From NCBI RefSeq assembly GCF_001927285.1, contig NZ_MSIG01000007.1, positions 124,001-188,000 of the forward strand: 64,000 nt of DNA. The letters run 5' to 3'. How positions within the stretch are numbered: the stretch's first letter is position 1; the number at the start of each line of letters is the position of its first letter. Positions 44,858-53,933 of this stretch are shown piece after piece. A program made the translations under genes and the position numbers. Below the pieces are notes generated by a model that saw only the letters and a program-made list of their open reading frames with translations, was not told the origin of the DNA and ran no database searches. This DNA is from Mongoliimonas terrestris. GTDB taxonomy: Bacteria > Pseudomonadota > Alphaproteobacteria > Rhizobiales > Pleomorphomonadaceae.

Positions 44858-47800
44858 TCAAAACAGCAGCCTCACCCCGGCCCGCCCCATCACCGCGTAG
44901 GTGGCGCCGATGTTGATCAGGTCTCCGGCAAAGCCGATCTCGCCGAAGGCCTGCATCCGTCCGTCGGGGTCGCCGAGGGAGAAGCCGAGGTCGAGCTCTC
45001 CGGTCAGCGGTCCGGGCGTGTTGGAGAGCCCCGTGCCCACCACCTGGACCTCGGTCGTGCCGAGAAGCTGGCGGGCGATGGCGAGCCGGCCGTGCAGCCG
45101 CGCCCGCAACGGCCGTGTCGGCGTCGCGACCTCCGTCACCCGCGCGAAGGCAAGTTCGATGCGCGCCGTCAGGCTCTCGCCGCGAGAGACCGACACCGTC
45201 CCGCCGGCATCCGCGTCGAACGGGTCGGCATCGACGCTCGCCCAGGCAAGACCGGCGCGCGGGGTGAGCGACACGCCCGCCGCCTCGAACCGCCTGCCCA
45301 CCTCGGCGGCGGCGGCGAACACCCGCGCGGCGGTGTCGGTCGCCAGAACGCCGCCTTCCACGGCGGTGAGGGTGGTCGCGGTGAGGCCGGCCTGGCCGCG
45401 GATGTCGGCCTGGACCCCGTTGGCGCCGAGCCAGCTCAGCGACGCGGCAACGCCATGGCCCATGCCTGAGAGGACCGCGTCGCCGAGCGCCGACTGCACG
45501 CGGGTCTGACCGGAAACGCCGAAGCCCGACACCCCGGCCATCAGCACCCCGGCCCCGGTCTCGTGGAGGAGCCCGTCGATCCCGATCCGCATCGTCCGGC
45601 GGTCGGTGGTGAGGTCGCTCCCCGTTTCGCTGGCGCGCGCGTCGAGCCGGCTCCGCCCGCCTTCCACCCGCGCCCAGACCGCCTGCGCGAGGCCCGCACC
45701 GTCCCCCGCCATGGCCATCCGGCCGTCCGTCGCCCCGTCGTCGCGCCGACCGAGACGGTCCGGCTCGAACCGGTCGACGCCGCCGCCGAGGGCGAGCAGA
45801 TGGCGCGGATAGGCCTCGTAGGCCGGCATGCTCGGCGCCAGGCCGGCCTGAAGGATGATCTCGCCGTCGACGACGATAGGCGCATAGGTGAACGCCCCGG
45901 ACCGTCGCGGCGCCACGATCTGAAAGTCGCCACCCCCGGTCGTGTCGCCGAGCTCGACGAGCCGAATGGCGAGGCCGTTGCCGAAGCCCGTCGACACGTC
46001 GTTGACAACGATCCTGGTGGTCCCGCCGGCATGACCGCCGCCGATCGCGATGCGGTCGGCCGTGCCGGTGTGGAGGTCGAGGTCGAGTTCGACGGTGCCG
46101 TCGCCGCGATAGTCCCCGGCGACGACCAGCCGGTCGCCCGGCCGGTCGTCCGTGAGCGTGATCGTGCCGTCGTTCGTCAGCGATCCCAGGACGGCGAACG
46201 TGCCGCCGCCGCCGCCGGCGCCGATCAGGCGCGTGCCGTCGGCCAGCTCCAGATTGGCCGCGACGGTCAAGCCATCGCCCGCCCGCAGGACCGCGCCGTC
46301 GACGAGGAGGACGCCGGTCCCCAGGTCCGTGCCGGCCGACACAAGCCCGTCGGTGACGGCGAGGTCCGTCCCGTTAAGGGCGATGATCTCGAAATTCCGC
46401 AGCGTCGATCCGGTGAGCGAGACCGTCTGTCCGTCGATCGTGAGTCGATCGAGAAAGCCGTCGGCGAGCGAGAGATCGTCGCCGCCGTCCATGACTTCGG
46501 TGCCCTCATAGCCCGCATCCGGGCCGATCCAGAGCACGTCGGCCCCGTCTCCGCCGTAGAAGCCGCTGTTGAGGTCGCCCGCCGACCAGACGAAGCTGTC
46601 GTCCCCCGCCGCCCCGAACACGTCGCCCGTGTAGCTGCCGCCGGCGAGTTGAAACGTGTCGTCGCCGGAGCCCAGCAGGGCGTCGCCGCGCACCGTTCCG
46701 GCGGTGGTGACGGTCACCGGCCCCGCCGCGCCCACGGTCTCGTCGGCAACGCCGTCAAGGTCGAGATCCGCCAGTCCGTCGCCGACGCGGATGGCGACGC
46801 CGGAGGCCGCGCCGTCGACCACGCCGTCGGCGAGGATGGTCACCGTCCCGCGCCCGGGACCGCCGAGGCGGATGGCCGCGTGATCGCCGCCGCCGCCGGT
46901 CACCGTGCCGCCGGTGATCTCCACGGTCCGTGCGCCGGTCCCGGCCCCGACGATGTGCAGGCCGTCGCCGGACGCGCGGACGGCGCCGCCTTCCAGGCGG
47001 ATCGACAACGCCGCGGCGGCGTCCGTGTCGAGGCTCCCGATGGCGATGCCGTGCGCCGCCGTGCCGCTGGTCCGCACCGCGCCGCCCGTCATCGCCACGC
47101 TGGTCTCCCCGAGCCCGGCGTTGACCACCGCCACCCCGTGCCCGGCGGCGCCGGACGTTTCGATCGCGCCGCCGGACACGGTGGCGGCGACCGCCGCGGC
47201 CGCGTCCGCCCGCTCGCCCGAAAGATGCAGCCCGACCGCGCCGTCGCCCGTCGTCGCGATCGCCCCCCCGGCAACGGTCGCCTCCACCGCGCCGCTTCCC
47301 GACGCGACCACCGACGCCCCATGCGCGCCGTCGCCCGCGGTGGAAAGGCTGCCGCCGGTCATGTCGACGTGCGCCGCGCCGGTTCCGGTCGCCAGCGCCT
47401 GCACGCCGTAGGCGCTCTCACCCGTGGTGGAGAGCGTGCCGCGCAACAGGCTGGCCGTCGCCAAACCCGCGCCGGCATTTGCTGCGAAGACCGCATGCGC
47501 GCCCGACCCGGCCGTCGAGAGGGTTCCGCCGTCGACCGTCACCGACGCGCTCGCGGCGCTGGCGCCGTTCGCCACCTCGGCCATGAGCCCGTGGGCGTCC
47601 GTTCCGATCGTGCCGCCGGTTCCGCCGGAAACGGTGATCCGTGCCGCGCCGGTGCTGGTGGCGGTGGCGAACGCGTGGGCGACAGGGCTGTCGTCGCCGG
47701 CCGTCGACACCGACCCGCCGGACACGGTGATGCCCGTCTCGCCGGTGCCGCGCGCCTCGGCGTGGAGGCCGGCGCTGTCGTCGCCTGCCGTCGCGACCGA

Positions 47801-48838
47801 CCCGCCGGTCATGGCGATGGACCCCGCGCCGGCGCCGGCGTTCTCCACCTTGACGCCGTCCGCGTTGTCCCCGGCGTTCAAGAGAGTCCCGCCGGAGACC
47901 GTGATCGCAACGGCTGACGCGCTCGCCCCGTTCGCGATGGCGGCGAGCACGGCGGACGCCCCGCTCCCCAATGCGGTGATCGTTCCGCCGCTGATGTCGA
48001 TCGCCATCGATCCGGTGCCCGAGTGCGCGCCCTGCACGGCTTCGGCGCCCGCCCCCCGGGTCGTGATGCTGCCGCCGGACACCGAGATCTGGCCGTTTCC
48101 GGCGTGGCCCGTCTCGTGGATGACCCTGAGGCCCTCGCCCATGGTGTCGATGGAGCCGCCGGTCATGATCCCCGTTCCGGCGCCCGTCCCGCCGACGGCC
48201 CTCAGCCGCGCGAACAGTCCGGCGTTCGTCCCGTCCGTCGTCTCGATCGACCCGCCGTGCATCATCACCGTCGCGCCGCCGTTTCCTTGAGAGGTCGCGC
48301 GGCCTCCGCTTGCGAACTGGCCGGTGGTCCGCACCGAGCCGCCCTGCATCACGATGCGCGCCTCGCCGCTGCCGAGCACGGTGCTCTGCAGGCCGTGACC
48401 GCCGCCCCCCGACGTGGTGATCGACCCGTTGCGGAGCGTGACGGTCGCGTCGTTCGTCCCTCCGGTCTCCCGGTTGAGGACGGCGAGGCCGGCCCGTTCA
48501 AATCCGCCGGACGTGGTGATCGAATTGAAGTTGACGGCGTCGATCGCCAAGTCCCCGGTCGCCCCCGTCCCGGACTCGATCACGACGCCCCGTGCGTTGC
48601 TGACCGCGATCACCAGCGCGATGGTGTCGACCTGGAGGGTCAGGCCGTTCGCCAGCCCGTCGGCGTTGAGATAGGAGACACCGGTCGGGTAGCTGGCGGC
48701 GTTGCAGACGAGGGGCGAGCCACCGGGGACGGGCCCGCATTCGTTGGCCATCACCGGGTGAGACGCGACGAACAGCGGGACGAGCGCGACACCCGCCAAC
48801 AGAACGGATGCCGTGCGGCTTTGAAGGCGAACATCCAT
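44858..48838 (-). CDS. Large autotransporter (type V secretion) adhesin-like protein
   Basis: A 1326-residue outer membrane protein from the ATG at 48836-48838. The signal peptide ends in SHPVMA before NECGP. Residues to about 740 are built of repeated beta-helix strands of the form MTGGSV-TAGD-GAHG, rich in Gly, Thr, Ser and Ala. A linker with calcium-binding-like GSGDDTFQLAGGSYTGDVFGAAG blocks follows. The last ~290 residues are the beta-barrel translocator, ending in the expected aromatic residue (GVRLLF). Such proteins act in adhesion, aggregation or biofilm. It ends 85 bases from attR but has host composition, so it is not part of the element. Confidence 0.88.
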   Translation of the reverse strand: MDVRLQSRTASVLLAGVALVPLFVASHPVMANECGPVPGGSPLVCNAASYPTGVSYLNADGLANGLTLQVDTIALVIAVSNARGVVIESGTGATGDLAIDAVNFNSITTSGGFERAGLAVLNRETGGTNDATVTLRNGSITTSGGGGHGLQSTVLGSGEARIVMQGGSVRTTGQFASGGRATSQGNGGATVMMHGGSIETTDGTNAGLFARLRAVGGTGAGTGIMTGGSIDTMGEGLRVIHETGHAGNGQISVSGGSITTRGAGAEAVQGAHSGTGSMAIDISGGTITALGSGASAVLAAIANGASASAVAITVSGGTLLNAGDNADGVKVENAGAGAGSIAMTGGSVATAGDDSAGLHAEARGTGETGITVSGGSVSTAGDDSPVAHAFATATSTGAARITVSGGTGGTIGTDAHGLMAEVANGASAASASVTVDGGTLSTAGSGAHAVFAANAGAGLATASLLRGTLSTTGESAYGVQALATGTGAAHVDMTGGSLSTAGDGAHGASVVASGSGAVEATVAGGAIATTGDGAVGLHLSGERADAAAAVAATVSGGAIETSGAAGHGVAVVNAGLGETSVAMTGGAVRTSGTAAHGIAIGSLDTDAAAALSIRLEGGAVRASGDGLHIVGAGTGARTVEITGGTVTGGGGDHAAIRLGGPGRGTVTILADGVVDGAASGVAIRVGDGLADLDLDGVADETVGAAGPVTVTTAGTVRGDALLGSGDDTFQLAGGSYTGDVFGAAGDDSFVWSAGDLNSGFYGGDGADVLWIGPDAGYEGTEVMDGGDDLSLADGFLDRLTIDGQTVSLTGSTLRNFEIIALNGTDLAVTDGLVSAGTDLGTGVLLVDGAVLRAGDGLTVAANLELADGTRLIGAGGGGGTFAVLGSLTNDGTITLTDDRPGDRLVVAGDYRGDGTVELDLDLHTGTADRIAIGGGHAGGTTRIVVNDVSTGFGNGLAIRLVELGDTTGGGDFQIVAPRRSGAFTYAPIVVDGEIILQAGLAPSMPAYEAYPRHLLALGGGVDRFEPDRLGRRDDGATDGRMAMAGDGAGLAQAVWARVEGGRSRLDARASETGSDLTTDRRTMRIGIDGLLHETGAGVLMAGVSGFGVSGQTRVQSALGDAVLSGMGHGVAASLSWLGANGVQADIRGQAGLTATTLTAVEGGVLATDTAARVFAAAAEVGRRFEAAGVSLTPRAGLAWASVDADPFDADAGGTVSVSRGESLTARIELAFARVTEVATPTRPLRARLHGRLAIARQLLGTTEVQVVGTGLSNTPGPLTGELDLGFSLGDPDGRMQAFGEIGFAGDLINIGATYAVMGRAGVRLLF

Positions 48839-49015
48839 GGAAGGCAAGCCAGTGTCGCGCGTCGCGTCCGCCCTGCGCCTGCAGGATGTCCGCCATAACT
48901 ACGTGAAAGTTACATTTAGGAAATTTACTATATTATAATTAACAGATCACTAATGTGGGGAGTCAATCTGCAACCTGAAATATGTCTACCTTCTTCGCGC
49001 ACTCACGAATGCGAA
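48839..49015 (-). promoter_or_regulatory. AT-rich promoter region of the autotransporter
   Basis: A strongly AT-rich block at 48896-48960, unusual for this genome, lies 60-120 bases before the autotransporter start. It contains TAACT and AGTTA arms (48896-48912) and a run of TA steps near 48929-48943. A promoter is very likely here, but exact boxes are not assigned. Confidence 0.45.
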
Positions 49016-49039
49016 ACGGCCCGGATTGCTCCGGGCCGT
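49016..49039 (-). terminator. Hairpin terminator after dctM
   Basis: A 10-bp perfect stem (ACGGCCCGGA paired with TCCGGGCCGT around TTGC) lies 30 bases beyond the dctM stop. On the minus strand it is followed by TTCGCATTC, a weak U-rich tail. Confidence 0.6.
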
Positions 49040-49068
49040 CGTCGTCTCGGCTCTTGCCGTGCTGCGGG

Positions 49069-50391
49069 TCAGCGGTAGAGCAGGCTCGGCAGCCAGTTGC
49101 CGATGGCCGGGAAGGTGTAGAACAGGAACATCGACACGAACACCATGCCGACGAAGGGCATGATGCCGGCGAAGATGTCGGTCAGTTCCACGCCCTTCGG
49201 CGCCACCCCCTTCAGGTAGAAGGCCGACATGGCCATCGGCGGCGTCATGAAGGAGGTCTGGATGTTGAGGGCGACGAGCACGCCGAAGAACAGCGGGTCG
49301 ATGCCGTAGAGATCCAGGAGCGGCAGGAAGATCGGCACGAAGATGATGATGATCTCCGTCCATTCCAGCGGCCAGCCCAAGAGGAAGATCAAGAGCTGGG
49401 CGAGCAGCAGGAACTGCAGCGGCGTCAGCTCCAGGGCGGTGAACCAGCTCTCCACCACGTGGTGCCCGCCGAGCAGCGAGAACACCGACGAGAAGATCCA
49501 CGAGCCGACGAACAGCCAGCACACCATGGCGGTCGACCGGGCGGTGAGGAAGACCGCCTCTTTGAGCGCCGTGAAGGTCAGCGCCCGGTAGAGGGCGGCG
49601 AGCAGGATGGCGCCGAGGGCGCCGATGCCGGCCGCCTCGTGCGGGGTGGCGAAGCCGAACAGGATGGCGCCGAGCACCGCCAGGATGAGCACCGCCAGCG
49701 GGAAGAAGGAGGTGATCAGCATCCAGGTGACGCGCACGAAGGACACGTCGCCAAGCTCCTCCCGGCTCGGCTTCGGCGCAACCTTGGGATTGATCATGGC
49801 GCGGACGATCACGTAGAGGATGTAAAGCCCCGCCAGCATCAGGCCCGGCAGCAGCGCCGCCGCGTAGAGCCGCACCACCGACACGCCCGCCATCGCTCCG
49901 TAGAGGATGAGCATGATGGACGGCGGAATGAGGATGCCGAGGCATCCGCCTGCGCAGATCACGCCGCTCGCCAGCTTCTTGTCGTAGCCGGCGTTGAGCA
50001 TCGCCGGCAGGGCGAGCAGCCCCATCAGCGTCACCACCGCGCCGACGATGCCGGTGGCGGTGGCAAACAGCGCGCAGGTGATCAGGCTCGCCACCGCGAG
50101 CGACCCCGGCACGTTGCGCGCGGCAAGCTGGATGCTCTTGAACAGCCGCTCCAGGATGTTCGCCCGCTCGATCACATAGCCCATGAAGAGGAAGAGCGGC
50201 ACGGAGATCAGCACGTCGTTCGACATGACGCCGTAGGCGCGCTGCACCAGCAGCGGGAAGATGGTGTCGCCGACCGCGTAGAAGCCGAAGAAGACCGACA
50301 GGGCGATCAGCGTGAAGGCGATGGGAAAGCCGAGAAGGATGGTGCCGATGAACACCACCAGCATCAGGATCCCGATTTCTGGATTGGTCAT
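49069..50391 (-). CDS. dctM: TRAP transporter large permease DctM
   Basis: A 440-residue polytopic inner-membrane protein, the main channel of a sodium-coupled TRAP importer. Hallmarks are the hydrophobic N-terminus with MLVVFIGTILLGFPIAFTL, the GYDKKLASGVICAGGCLGILIPPSIMLILYG segment and the late FVPIFLPLLDLYGIDPLFFGVLVALN plus QTSFMTPPMAMSAFY. Its start overlaps the dctQ stop by four bases, so the two membrane subunits are translationally coupled. Confidence 0.95.
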   Translation of the reverse strand: MTNPEIGILMLVVFIGTILLGFPIAFTLIALSVFFGFYAVGDTIFPLLVQRAYGVMSNDVLISVPLFLFMGYVIERANILERLFKSIQLAARNVPGSLAVASLITCALFATATGIVGAVVTLMGLLALPAMLNAGYDKKLASGVICAGGCLGILIPPSIMLILYGAMAGVSVVRLYAAALLPGLMLAGLYILYVIVRAMINPKVAPKPSREELGDVSFVRVTWMLITSFFPLAVLILAVLGAILFGFATPHEAAGIGALGAILLAALYRALTFTALKEAVFLTARSTAMVCWLFVGSWIFSSVFSLLGGHHVVESWFTALELTPLQFLLLAQLLIFLLGWPLEWTEIIIIFVPIFLPLLDLYGIDPLFFGVLVALNIQTSFMTPPMAMSAFYLKGVAPKGVELTDIFAGIMPFVGMVFVSMFLFYTFPAIGNWLPSLLYR

Positions 50392-50966
50392 CGGGCCGTT
50401 CCTTCCAGGCTGGCGCGGGCGAGGATTTCCTTCTCGAGCTCTTCCACGTCGTGCTGGCGCTGCGGCCAGACGCCGGTGCGCAGCGCGATGACGCAGCGCA
50501 CCGTCTCGGCCGCCCCTTGCAGGAAGAGGAAGAAGGCCGCCACCGGGATCACCGCCTTGAAATGGTAGAGCGGCGGCCCGTTCGGGCTGAACGAGGAGTG
50601 CTCGTTGATCATGAAGGACAGCTTGGCGAAGAAATAGCCCGAGTAGACGAGCGCGATCACGCCGGGAAAGAAGAACAGGATGTAGAGAACGAGGTCGATG
50701 GAGGCCTGCACCTTCACCGGAAAGAAGCGGTAGATGACGTCGCCGCGCACATGGGCGTTGCGCGACAGCGCGTAGGCGCCAGCCATCATGAAGAGCGTGC
50801 CGTAGAGAATGTAGGAGACGTCATAGGCCCAGGTGGTGGGCTGGCCCAGCACGTAGCGCACGAACACCTCGTAGCTGACCACGAGCGTCAGAAGAACGAT
50901 GCACCAGGCGAACAGCTTGCCGACGGCGGTGCTGAGCCTGTCGATAAAGAGCAGGGTACGATTCAT
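50388..50966 (-). CDS. dctQ: TRAP transporter small permease DctQ
   Basis: A 192-residue protein with four membrane helices. YVLGQPTTWAYDVSYILYGTLFMMAGAYALSRNAHVRGDVIYRF is the characteristic segment of the DctQ family. It partners DctM and the periplasmic binding protein. The gene follows dctP by about 110 bases, with a strong hairpin between them. The longer YIL and PVK loop region fits the group that accompanies TakP-like binding proteins. Confidence 0.93.
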   Translation of the reverse strand: MNRTLLFIDRLSTAVGKLFAWCIVLLTLVVSYEVFVRYVLGQPTTWAYDVSYILYGTLFMMAGAYALSRNAHVRGDVIYRFFPVKVQASIDLVLYILFFFPGVIALVYSGYFFAKLSFMINEHSSFSPNGPPLYHFKAVIPVAAFFLFLQGAAETVRCVIALRTGVWPQRQHDVEELEKEILARASLEGTAR

Positions 50967-51012
50967 GGGAAAGGGGACCGGCCTTGAGGTTGCGCATCGG
51001 TCGCGGCACGCG

Positions 51013-51040
51013 ATGGGGAGCGGCGAAAGCCGCTCCCCAT
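51013..51040 (-). promoter_or_regulatory. Perfect 12-bp hairpin between dctP and dctQ
   Basis: Arms 51013-51024 and 51029-51040 are fully complementary, with a four-base loop (GAAA on the plus strand, TTTC on the transcribed RNA sense). There is no U-tract. At this place it would protect the 3' end of dctP mRNA and lower membrane-subunit expression. Confidence 0.6.
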
Positions 51041-51077
51041 GCCGTTGCTGGAAACCGGGCGTGCGTCCAGGAGGGCG

Positions 51078-52217
51078 TCAGCCGTGGAAGTGTTCGAACG
51101 CCTTGGACCGGGGCACTTCCCACTCCAGTTCGAAGCCGACCACGTCCTTGGCCCAGGCCTTCTGGCTGTCCACCACCTTCTTGAAGAAGGCGTCGGCGGA
51201 GAGCTCATCGACCACCTGGGTCCATGCGTCGAGCTGCGCCTGCAGCACGCTGTCGGGCGTCTTGATGACGTTGACGCCCGCGTCCTTCAGGGCCTGCAGG
51301 TCCTTCGGGTAGCGCGACATGGCCTTCCAGACCATGTCGGCGGACGCCGCGTCGGCCGCCACCTTCAGGATCTGCTTCACCTCGTCGCCGAGGCTGTCGA
51401 GCTTGGTCTTGTTGTAGATGACCTCGAAGCACTCGCTGCCCTGGTGGTAGCTCTGCACCATGTAGGTCTTCGACACGTCCGAGAAGCCGAGCAGCCGGTC
51501 CGAGGTCGGGTTGTTGAACTCGGCGCCGTCCAGAAGGCCGCGGTCCATGGCCGGCACGATGTCGGCCGCGCCCATGATGGTGACCGCGACGCCCATCTTC
51601 TGGTTCATGTCGGCGGCGAGACCGTTGGTGCGGTACTTCAGGTTCTTCAGGTCCTCCGGAGAGGTGATCTCCTGCTTGAACCAGCCGAGCGGCTGGGTCG
51701 GCATCGGGGCCATCAGATAGCCGGCGAGGTCGAGGCCGAGCACCTGCTGGACGAGCTCGTCATAGAGCGCCTGGCCGCCGCCATAGCGGATCCAGCCCAG
51801 CATCTGGTTGGCGTTCCAGCCGAAGGCCGGCGGCGTGGCGAACAGCGAGAACGCCTTGTTCTTGCCGTACCAGTAGCCGGCGACGCCATGGCCGCCGTCG
51901 AGGGCGCCGGCGATAATCGCGTCCTGCAGCTGCAGGGCGCCCACCACCGCGCCGGCGGGCAGCAGTTCCAGGGTCAGGCGGCCGCCGGAGAGGCCGTTCA
52001 CGGTGTTCACATAGTCCTGGGCGAACTCGTGGAAGATGTCGCGCGAGGGCCAGGTGCTCTGGAAGCGGAGCGTGGTCCCCTGGGCGCGGGCGATGTTCGG
52101 CATCGCGACGCCGGCCGCCACCGCGCCGGTGGCTGCCGCCGCACCGGTCAGGAAGGTGCGGCGCGTCTTGGTGGCCGCGGTTTCGGCCACCGGGGCCGTC
52201 TTGTCGCCAGTGTGCAT
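51078..52217 (-). CDS. dctP: TRAP transporter substrate-binding protein (DctP/TakP-like)
   Basis: A 379-residue periplasmic protein exported by the Tat route: TKTRRTFLTGAAAATGAVAAGVAMPNIARAQ. The mature part has the DctP fold, with FQSTWPSRDIFHEFAQDYV, the conserved PMPTQPLGWF and KYRTNGLAADM segments, and DGAEFNNPTSDRLLGF. These recall the TakP group, which binds 2-oxo acids such as pyruvate. The exact ligand cannot be decided. GGGAGGT precedes the ATG at 52217. Two dyads in the upstream region could bind a regulator. Confidence 0.92.
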   Translation of the reverse strand: MHTGDKTAPVAETAATKTRRTFLTGAAAATGAVAAGVAMPNIARAQGTTLRFQSTWPSRDIFHEFAQDYVNTVNGLSGGRLTLELLPAGAVVGALQLQDAIIAGALDGGHGVAGYWYGKNKAFSLFATPPAFGWNANQMLGWIRYGGGQALYDELVQQVLGLDLAGYLMAPMPTQPLGWFKQEITSPEDLKNLKYRTNGLAADMNQKMGVAVTIMGAADIVPAMDRGLLDGAEFNNPTSDRLLGFSDVSKTYMVQSYHQGSECFEVIYNKTKLDSLGDEVKQILKVAADAASADMVWKAMSRYPKDLQALKDAGVNVIKTPDSVLQAQLDAWTQVVDELSADAFFKKVVDSQKAWAKDVVGFELEWEVPRSKAFEHFHG

Positions 52218-52619
52218 CGGTGTGTTACCTCCCGGGTAAACTCAAGGACAGTCTTCTGACGCGATCGTTGAAGCTGTCGCGTCCTTTGCCGTTCGCAGGT
52301 GCGATGATGATGTTGCATTGCAAGCATATTGCTGCTTTGTTGCACAGCAACACCCGATCCGTCAGCCGTCGAAGCGTGACGAAATCAGATCATCGGCAGG
52401 GCGAGTGTACACGGGACTGCTACGCTCGCCCCCTGGATGCGGGACCGGGCGTATTATATCTTTGAACTACACAAAAGAAGCAATGATATTTCTTGCCGAG
52501 CGTCGACCGTACTGGCCGTCGGCCCGGGCTCGCCCATCCGTCGAAGGCGCCGTCCGGCCCCGGTTTCGGCCGACCGGCGACGCGTACCCGGTTGCTCCGG
52601 CCGAGCCCTGGACGCCGGA
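52218..52619. promoter_or_regulatory. Promoter region of the TRAP operon with two dyads
   Basis: This 402-base gap between dctP and the dehydrogenase gene has no credible gene. It is AT-richer near 52300-52350 and 52440-52490. It holds TTGCA-T-TGCAA (52313-52323) and TGTTGC-ACA-GCAACA (52338-52352), 27 bases apart centre to centre. Such paired dyads suit a GntR-type or similar dimeric regulator that senses the transported acid. Confidence 0.45.
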
Positions 52620-53681
52620 TCAGCGCCAGAAGCGCCGCCGCTTCGGCGGGTGGAAGCGGTGGCGCACCTCCTCGAAGGTGGATCTCAAGGCCGGCCTTGC
52701 GCGGAAGCGCCGGCTGACCGCCCCGACCACGAGGCCGGCGCCGGCGGCGGCGAAGGCGCCGAGAACGAGGCCGATCATCTCCCGCTCGCCGGCCGGCCGC
52801 CAGCCGCCGTCGATCGCCCCGGTGCCGACGGGCGGGCGGTAGAGCGTGCCCTCGGCCTCCGGCACCGGCCGGGCGCGCCGGAAGGCGAAGTCCATCAGCC
52901 GGGCCATGATGCGGGTGGTGAGGGCCGGGGCGACCGCGTGGGAGAGGCGGGCCAGATGCACCTCCGCGCCCACCGGCACAGCGTTCCGCGGGCGCTTGGC
53001 CGTCCGCACCACCGCGGCCGCCACCGTGCGCGGGTCGAGGGCGCCCGGCGGCACGGCCAGACGCTTGCCCACATAGTTGGCGCCATGGGCGATGCCGGGC
53101 GTGTCCACGAAGGACGGATAGACGTCGCAGATGCGGATGCCCGGATAGGCGGCGAGTTCCGCGCGGAGCGCCTCGGTGAAGCCGCGCAGGCCTAACTTGC
53201 TCGCCCCGTAGGCGGCGGCGAACGGCGTGGAGACGAAGCCGCCCACCGAGATCATGTTGATGAAGGTGCCGTGGCCCTGGGCGATGAACACCGGCATTAC
53301 CGCGTGGGCGTCGTTCATGTGGCCGATCAGGTTGGTGCGGATCACCCGCTCGTGCGCCTCCATGGGCACCGCCTCGAAGCGGCCCACCGCGCCGATCCCC
53401 ACGTTGCTGAACCAGACGTCGATGCGGTCGCCGAAGCGGAGCGCCTCCGTGGCGAGGCGCACCACCGCGGCCGGGTCGGTGATGTCGGTCGGCACCACCT
53501 TCACCTCGGCGCCGAGGATCCGGCAGGCCGAGGCGGTGGCCTCCAGGGCGGTCTCCCCGCGCGCCGCGAGCACCAACCGGGCGCCCTCCCGGGCGAAGAG
53601 TTCCGCCGTGGCGCGGCCGATGCCGCTGGAAGCGCCGGTGATCACCACCGTCCGCCCGGTGAGAGTCCGCTCCGCCATCAT
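52620..53681 (-). CDS. Short-chain dehydrogenase/reductase with C-terminal membrane segment
   Basis: A 353-residue protein. The cofactor motif TGASSGIG, the NVG segment (VWFSNVGIGAVG), the catalytic Ser region ISVGGFVSTPF and YGASK (Tyr-x3-Lys) mark a classical SDR. About 100 residues follow the core, including a hydrophobic helix (MIGLVLGAFAAAGAGLVVGAV) and a basic end (PPKRRRFWR), which would anchor it to the membrane. Similar anchored SDRs act on lipids or steroids, but the substrate here is unknown. It is divergent from the next SDR. Confidence 0.85.
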   Translation of the reverse strand: MMAERTLTGRTVVITGASSGIGRATAELFAREGARLVLAARGETALEATASACRILGAEVKVVPTDITDPAAVVRLATEALRFGDRIDVWFSNVGIGAVGRFEAVPMEAHERVIRTNLIGHMNDAHAVMPVFIAQGHGTFINMISVGGFVSTPFAAAYGASKLGLRGFTEALRAELAAYPGIRICDVYPSFVDTPGIAHGANYVGKRLAVPPGALDPRTVAAAVVRTAKRPRNAVPVGAEVHLARLSHAVAPALTTRIMARLMDFAFRRARPVPEAEGTLYRPPVGTGAIDGGWRPAGEREMIGLVLGAFAAAGAGLVVGAVSRRFRARPALRSTFEEVRHRFHPPKRRRFWR

Positions 53682-53933
53682 GGGTCTCCTCCGCGCGCGC
53701 CGATCCCCGTGCCGTCCGGGGCGTCCGCACGAGAAGGGGAACGGCCGCTTTGACCCGCAGGTTCCGGATCTCCCACCTAGCCCGGACGGCCGCCGGCCGG
53801 CCAGGCGGTGAGGCGGGCATCAGGGGCCCACATCGGCGGGGAACACCGGTCGTCGACCGCCGGTTAGAAGGACGACCCCGCGTGGAGGCGCCGCCTCCGT
53901 CGCGCCCCCATCCCCCACCACCGGAGACGCCCC

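Noticed and set aside
45563..47917. Plus-strand frame of 784 codons within the autotransporter gene
   Set aside because: Mirror image of the repetitive passenger. The minus-strand frame has a signal peptide, repeats and a barrel end.
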